Position numbers and translations under genes: made by a program. A stretch of DNA of 64,000 nt from Symbiodinium kawagutii (taxonomy: Eukaryota > Sar > Dinophyceae > Suessiales > Symbiodiniaceae): contig VSDK01015859.1 of the NCBI GenBank assembly GCA_009767595.1, positions 224,964 to 288,963 of the forward strand. The letters run 5' to 3'. Positions 46,351 through 55,400 of this stretch are shown piece by piece. The number at the start of each line of letters is the position of its first letter. Within the stretch, counting starts at the first letter, position 1. The notes under the pieces were generated by a model. That model saw only the letters and a list, made by a program, of their open reading frames with translations, was not told the origin of the DNA and made no database searches.

Positions 46351-46445
46351 GGTCGGTGGTTCCAAACATTTTTTATTTTCCCTATTAGTAGCAAATGATT
46401 GGTTGGTTGACTAGTATTTTTCATAAGGGATGCAACCACCAACCA
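46351..46445. mobile_element. MITE-like element, family A copy 8
   Basis: GGTCGGTGGTTCCAAACAT and GGGATGCAACCACCAACC ends. Core GGTTGGTTGACTAGTATTTTTC. 95 bp. Confidence 0.65.
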
Positions 46446-47729
46446 GTAGCTATAATGGGGGAGATGATCAACAATAATGGTCAATATTTAGCATTTACCC
46501 AACAACATTGATAATAACAACCATGCTGACAATTTGGTCAATAGCAACAATAATTTATATTTTGTGATGATCACCAACAATAGTGATTGGCAAACAATGG
46601 TTAAGGATGGTACGCCAGGGTTTTCACCCACGGCCATGTAGCTACCAGATAGATCCAGATTATAATATTCATTGATCAACCGCAATATTAAAAATTTACC
46701 AAAAGGGTGGATGGCATATTTTGTGTATTGTGTTTTTGACTACTTATACTTATATTAAATAATATATATATATGTATATTATATCTATTTGCATATTTAT
46801 ACATGTAAAAGTGGAGACATGTAGTTTGACCAATATCATTGCTACTCATGTATCACAAACAAATATGGCAACACACATTGTTTGTATATTCTAAAGTGGT
46901 GATATCATCCCGATCCTAAATTAAATGTCTTACAGCACTTCTACAACATGTTTGTTTAAGTATGGGTCTTATTACTGTTGATGATATCAGTTTGTATATT
47001 TATGCATTGATATGCACTATCTCATACACGACATTGATCACAAAACTGCTTTCACATTAATCATAGGGATTTTCAACATTATTGATGACTATATAATCCA
47101 TATCAACAAACATATCAATCTCATCATGGATTGAAAGAGAAAGAGGGGGTCAATATGTCAAGAGCTTCACGGTGCATGGCGGGTCACGTAGCTTGGCTAT
47201 GCTTGGCGTTGCTTCAGGGTGTAAACCATACTGTGGACTGTGTACCATTAGTAACCAGTACATAATCAATAGCCATGCTCAATCATTGTACCTTCTGCCA
47301 AACTGACCTGGAATCTAAGAAATACTATAGGTAAACTTCCATTACCAGTCATTCATGTTCCATTTTCATCCATTTTCCACTTCTGGGTTCGTTTCCTGGA
47401 GGGTACTACCCCATGAACCACAGCTTGGTTATGGTTGGTTGGTTGGTTGGTTGCAGCTGAGCTGCAAAGGTGCCTCCAGAACAAGGTCTTCAGCCCAGTG
47501 CTAGTGCTCCTTCACTTCGTTGAGGCACCGCGCACGTGGTGACGCTGGCACCATTGGTTGGAGTTCTTGGTACAAATCGGCTCATAGGAGGTCGATTTGT
47601 ACAAGTTGTCAACCATAAGGGATGGATAGTGATGGTATACATGTGCGACCAACATGAACTCATGCAAGTTTGAACATTCATACCATATTGATGTGGTTTT
47701 GTTGTTGATAAGTTAATGACTGTTGATGA
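46446..47729. other. non-coding span upstream of the LINE
   Basis: AT-rich sequence with a (TA)n run at 46757-46775 and (GGTT)n at about 47432-47453. A small patch at about 47505-47565 reads LVLLHFVEAPRTW and may be a micro-exon. I cannot see a promoter or a target-site duplication for the LINE. Confidence 0.35.
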
Positions 47730-47792
47730 AGCTTCGAGGTTCGAGCTTTCCCGAAGCGGGGCTGTCAGCTAGGCCCGGCTGCCAATCGAGCC

Positions 47793-49763
47793 ATGGTAGC
47801 CCCTCTCAAGGCATTTCACGACATCCTGGATTCTGCAGATCTGTATGGATGGGAGGGCACTCGTTGGTTCAAAGGTCGCTACCACCTGATGATTGACATG
47901 ATTCCTGATTCTGCAGAACAGGTCAATGGTGTGATGACTACCAAAGGTTACCATGTTGCTGCCATTGGTGCCTCTCATGAGGCCATTTGCCATCGTCAGG
48001 TAGGAAACGCTCGTGATCATTGCTCTGCTGAGCACCCAATGACAATCGCATGGGAAGACCCCACGAAGATGCCAAGTCAACCTGCCCGAATTCTGTGTTG
48101 GGATGCCAAGGAACAGTTTCCGGCCACCACAGGACATTGGACAGTTGACCAACATTCACAGGTGTTGCTGGTCAAGGATCCCAGCAAACCCATCCAGGGT
48201 CCTACCAAAATCCTGGAACTCTTCGCAGGAGGACATGGAGGCTGGGGTCATGCCAGTCACTTTTTGAGCCAACAGTTTGGCTACTCCAGCCAAACTGTCG
48301 CAGTTGATTATGACATCACCGCAGCTGCCACCTGGGCAGCCAACCATGACGCCATTCTTTTGAGCACATTCAATCCTTTGCCAGTTCATTGTTTTGAGGT
48401 TCCCCACAACATCATGGTTCATGCAGACATCACGGACATGTCATGGATCACACCTGCCAGCCACTGGCAGCCAGATTTTGTTTGCATGAGCCCTCCTTGT
48501 CCCAGTTGGTCAGGGAGGGGACCACGTACTGGTCTAGGCAGTGCAGATGGCCAGACATTTGCAGAGGCATTGGTCGTAGTCAGGACACTTCGCCCGAGAA
48601 TCCTGATGATCGAAAATGTGCCAGCATTCGAAACCCATTCACATTCGAAGCTCATCCTTCAACAGCTCCGAGGCTCCGGTTATCAGATCAAATTTTGTGG
48701 AATCAAGGACTTTGGTGATTTCATGTTTTCTTCACGACCTCGATGGCTATGTTTAGCGGTTTTGACGGATTGTGATGCCATTCGTGAACAGCCTATCATG
48801 ACATGGGTTCCAGGTCCCGACAGGATTCCCATTGATTTCCAACTGCCCACACCGATGCCCATTGATATCATTCAGAAGCTCATTGTTACTGCTGAAGCCA
48901 AAGCCAAAGGTTCCAAGAAGACTATGGTCCCCCCAGCCACACGGCACCTTTATGCATCCGATGGTGAAGCAGTGCTGAAAGATCGCATCTTTGGACCACA
49001 ACAACGCATCCCAACCGTGATGGCTTTGTATGGATCACAGCACACTTTGAGCAATCACAATCTCATCACTCATGGTTTGTTTTCGCATTTCTTCGATGAT
49101 CAAGGCACCCTGAGGTATTTGCATCCGTTGGAGATCGCCGTAGGACATTGCACAACACAATCAGTGATCATGCCATCCAACTTGATTGAAGGTTGGAAGC
49201 TGCAGGGCAATCAGATCGCTCCCATTCATGCCCTTTTCCTGTTGTGCAATGCTGTGAATCTCAATCAGGAAACAGGATCCCAGCTCAACATTCCCGAAGT
49301 TGTGGCGAGCTTTTGGGATCACAGACTCACACCCCAGGACAGCCATTTTGTATCCAACAACCATTGGCACGGACTCCTGAAACAAGATGACCCTCGTGAC
49401 TTTGACCAACTTGCTGCTAGCCTGGCAGCATTGTTTGAGACGGCCAACAAATGCACGTTTCCTCCATCCATGGGTTGGAAACCTGGTGTGGGCTTCTTCC
49501 CATTGGATTTGTGGGATGAGTACACCAAGGACCTTGCCCCAGTGGAATCGACACCAGCTGTCACTCCAGCCTTGCCACAAGAACTGCTCACAGCAGATTT
49601 GCACACAGCCAGTCCGATAGCCACTGAAGCCGATACTGAGACACAGCTGACAGCCACCCAGCCTTTCGTTCCATTGTTGAAAGGAGTTTGCCGTACCACC
49701 CATGGGGACAAACATTTTTGGTTCTCAGCTGACATGGATATGGAGCATCTTCTCATCATTTGA
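47793..49763 (+). CDS. retrotransposon-encoded cytosine-5 DNA methyltransferase
   Basis: Would transfer methyl from S-adenosylmethionine to C5 of cytosine in DNA. Visible motifs in order: I, LELFAGGHGGWGHA (residues 141-154, SAM binding); IV, SPPCPSWSGRG (about 233-243) with catalytic Cys at 236; VI, ENVPAF (274-279); VIII, SSRPRWLCLAV (about 313-323); IX, RYLHPLEIAVGH; and X, GNQIAPIHALFLLCNAV near residue 470. The target-recognition region lies between VIII and IX. The first 135 residues match nothing I know, and no CXXC, BAH or chromo domain is seen. The start is the first ATG after the upstream stop at 47727. The frame ends at TGA 49761 and reopens at once in ORF1. All key residues are present, so the enzyme could be active. 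A host-derived gene captured by the LINE is the likely origin. Confidence 0.9.
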   Translation: MVAPLKAFHDILDSADLYGWEGTRWFKGRYHLMIDMIPDSAEQVNGVMTTKGYHVAAIGASHEAICHRQVGNARDHCSAEHPMTIAWEDPTKMPSQPARILCWDAKEQFPATTGHWTVDQHSQVLLVKDPSKPIQGPTKILELFAGGHGGWGHASHFLSQQFGYSSQTVAVDYDITAAATWAANHDAILLSTFNPLPVHCFEVPHNIMVHADITDMSWITPASHWQPDFVCMSPPCPSWSGRGPRTGLGSADGQTFAEALVVVRTLRPRILMIENVPAFETHSHSKLILQQLRGSGYQIKFCGIKDFGDFMFSSRPRWLCLAVLTDCDAIREQPIMTWVPGPDRIPIDFQLPTPMPIDIIQKLIVTAEAKAKGSKKTMVPPATRHLYASDGEAVLKDRIFGPQQRIPTVMALYGSQHTLSNHNLITHGLFSHFFDDQGTLRYLHPLEIAVGHCTTQSVIMPSNLIEGWKLQGNQIAPIHALFLLCNAVNLNQETGSQLNIPEVVASFWDHRLTPQDSHFVSNNHWHGLLKQDDPRDFDQLAASLAALFETANKCTFPPSMGWKPGVGFFPLDLWDEYTKDLAPVESTPAVTPALPQELLTADLHTASPIATEADTETQLTATQPFVPLLKGVCRTTHGDKHFWFSADMDMEHLLII

Positions 49764-52418
49764 GATCATGCCTATGAACTGGATTTGGAAGCCACGCTCC
49801 CCACTGGCATTGCGGTTCGCTTGCTCCCAACCAACACGCATCATCGACACCAAGAGCCAGCCCCAGTGTACTGCCTCATTCATGAAACTGCATTGACAAT
49901 CACGCCCCAGGAATACCATCTGAATCAGATTGGGTCCCAGCTCTATGATCAATTTGGGGAAGTCTCCGACCTGAAAGCCAAAGACCACTTTTTCTACTCC
50001 TCAATCAATTTTGGCACCGTTGAGGGTTCCCAGTTCAATGCAATCATCTTGTCAGCTTTTCAGTTGTGCCATGTCACATGCCATCATGATTGGACTCAAT
50101 TTGCCTTGACTTGGACTTGTCGAGGGCCCTCGGTAGCAGTGCAAACCGTTGTGGACTTTTGGAATCAGCTCCTGTCACCATCTCTGCTTGAATCGCTTGG
50201 ACTTTCGATTCATTGTCAGAAGATTGGTGATACAGCGGTTTTGAATTTCGTCAGTGCTACTGACAATTTCAGTATCCCTTTGCAATCGTTGGAAATCCTT
50301 TTGGCAGTTCGTGGATTTCGGCAACTGTTCGAAGGTTTCCGCACCACTGATGGCATTGCAATTGAAGTGAGATGGCTTGAACGAATCTTGTGGAGCGGCA
50401 CAGTCGCTACTGACCTCTCCATTGATGCAATCAACAACATTTTGTGTGTGGTTTCCAGAGGCATCATTGGATCCCAAGTGTACCAACCAACTCACCATGG
50501 CAGATCAGTGCCCGACCCTCGTGGCCCCGTGAGCATGATTGATCATGATCAGCACATGACTCTCATCATTGATCTCAAGCATCCGAAAGACATCCCGGTA
50601 CTTCGCTTGACGGGAGGGGGCGGTCAAACTAGCAACAAAGGCAGTTTTCAGACCCAGATCAAGAACTCAATGGCCAGTACCTTGTTGCAAGAAGGATACC
50701 AACTCAAATGGGTCACTGATGCAATTGATAAGGTGATGAAGCAATGTGGCACCAAGCAATTGTCCCCGTTGGCTGCCATTCCCAATGGCACCAAACGGCT
50801 GGAAGCAATTCTGGAGCAACTTAAACAAACCGGCATTGACATCCCAACGATTGATCCCAGCAAGCACTCCCAAGCCAGTTTGCAGGCCAAGACCAAGAAA
50901 CGAGCCACTCCAGTTTTGCCTCAACCAGGAGACTACAATTTACTGCCAGGATTTCTTCTGAACGAAGACGGAACGGAGGCCAAACCCATTGCAGACATTG
51001 ACGTTCATCAGACGGGTTTCGTGGTGACTTCCAGAGAGCACATCACACCATGGATTTCCACCCAAAATCCTGTGACCACTGATGAATTGGTTGCCATTGT
51101 CTTTGGTGATGTCCCAGTCAATACCCAATTACCGAATTGCAGCGTCACATTGCCTTTCATGGATTCACAAGAGCGCACAGTATTGATGTCGTGCGTCATG
51201 ATCCAGATGGGCCAGAAGCAAATGAAGGTTGCTACCCTTGCCGATCAGAAAATTGCAGTCACGCAGACCAGCCTGGTCTCAGTGACCATGTGGAAAGATG
51301 ATTGGGATCCCTCCGAATGGACTCAGATCATCAACAACCCCATCCATTTTGTCAAGCAGCAATGCAATTCGGATGAGGTCATTTCAGCATGGGGAAAATC
51401 TTATCGCCGAGACCGAAAACCCACCACCCCGCACAATGCATCCTCGGTGCAGATCCACATGAGCGTTCCCCAATCCAAATTGCAGACCCTCTTGATGCGA
51501 TCAGGTTATAATGCTCTTTGGATGGTCCCCAAAAACAGTGAAGGCCGAATTTCTGATTCGTATCGACTGATTTGGATGGATGCCAAAGACAAACAGCAGA
51601 TCAAGGTGGCCACTGCGCCACTGCAAGGCATGGCAGGGCTCGTCAGGGTGAAAGCACGGTTGGCAGTTCGTGTTGCATCAGCATCTTTTGATCCTGCATG
51701 GAAACATTTGCATCCAGATGAGGAACCGCCCAAGGATGTGGACATTTCCAGATCCTTCAAAGTCAATGGTCTGCCCTTTGGAGTTTCCCAAGCCGCTATG
51801 CAAGCATGGATTGACAGCCTGCCATGGAAAGCACGTGCCCTCAGATCCATTGGTCCACGGGCCTGGATTTGCGGCTCTGCACAGGCACCTCCAGTTGGCC
51901 AACATGCCTTTAACGGCAACTTGCTCTTGGTGCAGGAGCTCAAGCCCAATTCCCCAGCAGCAGCTCATCCCATCATCGCAGGTCCGAGACCCCAGGCAAC
52001 CGGAGTATTGCCAGCATCCTCGAGCTCCACACTCCCGCCTCTTGCCACTGATCCTTGGGCCCCTTTCTTTGCGAAGCAGCAGCAGCCAACAGCTCGCCAG
52101 ACAGTTGGTCCCATTGATACTAAGTTTTCTGCACATGATGAGCGACTATCCAAGCTTGAGTCGGCCATGAAAAAGCTTAGTGCCGATCAACAGGATTCAA
52201 TCAAACAGATGGATCTTGCCAACAAACGCTTGGAATCCTCCACCAAGCAATATATCGACTCCAGGTTCCAGAGTTTTCAAGCTGACCTTGATGCATCCTT
52301 GTCGACAGCAATGAAACAGCAGAGCCAACATTTTGATCACAGCCTCGGAGAACTGAAACAATTGCTGCTGGCCAAACGCAAGTCACCAGAAGAAGGTGAC
52401 CAAGATATGCAGTCCTGA
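49764..52418 (+). CDS. LINE ORF1-like protein, in frame behind the methyltransferase
   Basis: 884 codons continue the methyltransferase frame after a single TGA. There is no in-frame ATG until 50535, over 250 codons in, although the sequence before it is clearly coding in character (for example LSIDAINNILCVVSRG). It therefore looks like the second half of one polyprotein, reached by readthrough, or a frame broken by one nonsense change. Probable nucleic-acid-binding parts are a segment at about residues 570-640 (MSVPQSKLQTLLMRSGYNAL) and an RRM-like segment at about 655-735 (RSFKVNGLPFGVSQAAM). A Pro/Ser-rich linker and a coiled coil at about 780-865 (DERLSKLESAMKKLSADQ) follow, the usual oligomerisation module of LINE ORF1 proteins. 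The end is acidic. RNA chaperone and particle assembly is the expected role. Domain identities are inferred from pattern. Confidence 0.75.
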   Translation, partial: DHAYELDLEATLPTGIAVRLLPTNTHHRHQEPAPVYCLIHETALTITPQEYHLNQIGSQLYDQFGEVSDLKAKDHFFYSSINFGTVEGSQFNAIILSAFQLCHVTCHHDWTQFALTWTCRGPSVAVQTVVDFWNQLLSPSLLESLGLSIHCQKIGDTAVLNFVSATDNFSIPLQSLEILLAVRGFRQLFEGFRTTDGIAIEVRWLERILWSGTVATDLSIDAINNILCVVSRGIIGSQVYQPTHHGRSVPDPRGPVSMIDHDQHMTLIIDLKHPKDIPVLRLTGGGGQTSNKGSFQTQIKNSMASTLLQEGYQLKWVTDAIDKVMKQCGTKQLSPLAAIPNGTKRLEAILEQLKQTGIDIPTIDPSKHSQASLQAKTKKRATPVLPQPGDYNLLPGFLLNEDGTEAKPIADIDVHQTGFVVTSREHITPWISTQNPVTTDELVAIVFGDVPVNTQLPNCSVTLPFMDSQERTVLMSCVMIQMGQKQMKVATLADQKIAVTQTSLVSVTMWKDDWDPSEWTQIINNPIHFVKQQCNSDEVISAWGKSYRRDRKPTTPHNASSVQIHMSVPQSKLQTLLMRSGYNALWMVPKNSEGRISDSYRLIWMDAKDKQQIKVATAPLQGMAGLVRVKARLAVRVASASFDPAWKHLHPDEEPPKDVDISRSFKVNGLPFGVSQAAMQAWIDSLPWKARALRSIGPRAWICGSAQAPPVGQHAFNGNLLLVQELKPNSPAAAHPIIAGPRPQATGVLPASSSSTLPPLATDPWAPFFAKQQQPTARQTVGPIDTKFSAHDERLSKLESAMKKLSADQQDSIKQMDLANKRLESSTKQYIDSRFQSFQADLDASLSTAMKQQSQHFDHSLGELKQLLLAKRKSPEEGDQDMQS

Positions 52419-52457
52419 ACGGTACCGCAGAAGGGTGCCACACTTGTGTTCCCGCTC

Positions 52458-55400
52458 ATGGGGATAATCATGAGCTACCTGTGTGCACCCTCTTTTGGGG
52501 AACATGTTAGATTCGCAAAAGCCTCCGTGATCCTCAATGCCACCCTTTTGACAGGGTGTCCTAACCTTGCCTTCTTGGGGCTCCAAAACCCTCTTTTTGG
52601 GACACCCTCTAAAATAGCGTCTTTTGGGTCATGGAGGCCTTCTGCAAATTTGGCAGGGGAACATATGCATAGCATGTGCCAAGTTTTTTCAATGTCATTG
52701 GAAGGGTTTTGCCATGACGTTTGTGCTACTGTTGCAGCACTCGGTGCCACTTCTTTCTTGGTTCACTTTTTCGTCACCTTGTGGCGCCCATTGCTAGGCG
52801 CTGGTATCAGACATGGTGAAGCACGAAATCCAGGACCACAATCCCAGGACATTTTGATCAATTTTGCTTTGGTCAATCCGACCAGTTTGGCCGGCAAAGC
52901 AGAGACCTTTCAGGAGCTAATTCAATGCAATGATTGCCATATCATAGCTATGGCTGAAACCGCAGCCACCTCAACCATGCAGCAGAGTTTTGCTACCCAG
53001 ATGAAACCCAGTACATGTAAAGCACTCTGGTGTCCCCCGGTGTCACCAGCACGCAGCACCATCAGCACAGAGGAATGCTTGCGAGGAAAAGCTTCGGGCG
53101 TTGGACTTCTCAGCAGACTTCCAGCCCGCCATGTTAGGCATGAAGTTTCCAAAACATGGTCATTGTCCACACGTATCGTACATACGATTTGCCATGTGCA
53201 AGCCACTCGCATTCAACTTGTGGTGCTGTATTGCAAACCTCAGTGTGTAGCAGCCAATGTACAATTCAATCAGACACTCATGAATCATGCCTTCGATCAG
53301 GTCCAACAACTTGCAGTCCCTTGGATCATCATGGGAGATTTCAACATGCCGGTGGATGCGTTTGATGCATGGGCCACCATGGAAACATTAGGTTGTCAAC
53401 ATTTGACCTCGTTGTATCCCATCTTGCATGGAGAAGCTATGCCCCCTTCTTGCCTTGATGCTACCAACCCTGACATGGCCATATTTTCCCCAGATCTAGC
53501 CCATCGACTTCGAAAGATATCAGTCCTTTCTGCTGACTGGTTTGCCACCCATCGACCTGTTACCTTCCAGTTGGCTCTTCCCTCCACGGGGTTGCTTCAG
53601 CGTAGATTCAGACAACCTCGCCAACTGATTGAGCTCGCCCTTGATGAAGATGAGTTGGCATTAGCAGCACCCCAGTGTGATTCAACCCCCTCCTCGTGCC
53701 TTGAAGATTGGGGACACAAGTTGGAGCAGATCGCAGACGTTGCTTTGAAATCCCGAGATCCACAACTAGGTCATCCAAGATCCCTTCCGAGAGCTTTCAA
53801 AGGCAGATGTCAACCACCTAAAGCTATTCTTGCCCCACCTCTGGCGCCAGTTAGACAAGCTAGACATGGGGACTACGAACCTCCAGCTGAGGTCATCTCC
53901 ATCAGTACCAGAAAGCAGGTTAAGCAGATGAGGCGACTTCAATCTTTTTCTCATCGTTTGAATAAGTGGGCACGTAGTTCTGTCACCACTCCCCCCCTGG
54001 ACTTGCGTCAGGAATGGAACCGAATAGTGAGTGACACATCCTTTGGTTGCAATTTCCTCCATTGGTTGACCATTCATATGCCAGGGCAGCTGCCAGATTG
54101 GCCGCTCCCTTCCCGCACATGGATTCATGAAGCGTTGCAACTTGCCAAACATCATGTCGATGCCATGGTCAGACAAGATCACATCAACAAGAAAAAATGC
54201 CTTGAATATCGTCGCCGGCTTGATAAACAACAGAGTAGCAAAGCAGCCTTTGCCAGAGTCCAAGGCCCGGGTAAACCGCCAGTCACCAGCACCCGCAGGT
54301 CCCTGACCTTTGAAGCCATCACAGTTGCCACCTCTGTTCCAGGTCAATATGAAGTATATGGTGATCATGCTGTCCTTGCCAAGTGCCAAATCGACACACC
54401 GATCTTGCTAGATACGGCTGTTGCTAAGGTTGACAGTATCCTTGAGCATTCGTTGACAGTCCAGCTGGCCAATCCCCATATTGTCATACCTGCGCATTGC
54501 ACTGCCACTCAACAGATCATCACTTTGGAACCTGCAGCAGTAGGTGCATCCCTTGATAGCTTTTGGGCTCCTCCTTGGAACAGAGATCCTGTTCAACAAC
54601 CAGAGGTCAATGATCAATGGGTGCATGATCTCATCGATCAAGCCTCCCCACCACGGGTGGACGTAGATATGATGAGCCCGGACATTTGGCGCAAAGCCAT
54701 CAGATCACTTAAGTCAAATGCAGCGCGAGGAGTTGACTGGGTGTCGGCCACCGAATTGAAGATGATCCCCCAATCCCTGCTTGAAGATCTCATACAGGTT
54801 TTGGCTCAATACGAAAATGGTTTTCCATCATGGCTTATGATTGGACTGACCTGTCCGTTCGCTAAAGTTGAGGATCTCCCTGAACCTCATCAATCACGAC
54901 CCATAACAATACTCCCCCAGCTCTTTCGAGCTTGGTCAAAGGTTGCCTATGTCCAAATCAGCAGGGTGTTCTCTGACTGGGCTCCGGTTGGCGTAACAGG
55001 TTTCCTTGCAAAAAGAGGTGCATCCCAGGCAGCGTACATTGCTCAATGCGCCATCGAATCCTCCAAAAAGGGAGCAGGAGATTCCGCTGGCCTGACACTT
55101 GACTTAAAACGTTGCTTTAACGCACTTAAGAGACATGTGGGTCGATTTTTGTTAGAAAAGTTTGGTGTCCCTCCAAAGGTTCTTCACCAATGGTACAGTT
55201 CAATCACGCGAATGAATCGCACTTGGTGCATCAGTGGGCAGGCCATTGAAGGTCCAGGGGCCTCAACCGGCTTCCCGGAAGGCGACACGTGGTCAGTTTT
55301 AGTAATGATTTGTGCCGCAACTCTCTGGGTGCTGCACCTCGCCTCGATTTCCACCCAATTGTTATGCAGCGCATACGCAGATAACTGGTCATGGCAGAGT

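Noticed and set aside
49161-49715. 184-residue antisense ORF inside the methyltransferase
   Set aside because: Shadow of a strongly coding + strand frame with intact catalytic motifs.
47793-49763. Bacterial or phage restriction-modification methyltransferase contaminant
   Set aside because: It continues in frame into LINE ORF1 and ORF2 with the same composition, and no restriction gene is present.
53766-54389. 207-residue antisense ORF in the LINE
   Set aside because: Opposite an intact ORF2; no independent support.
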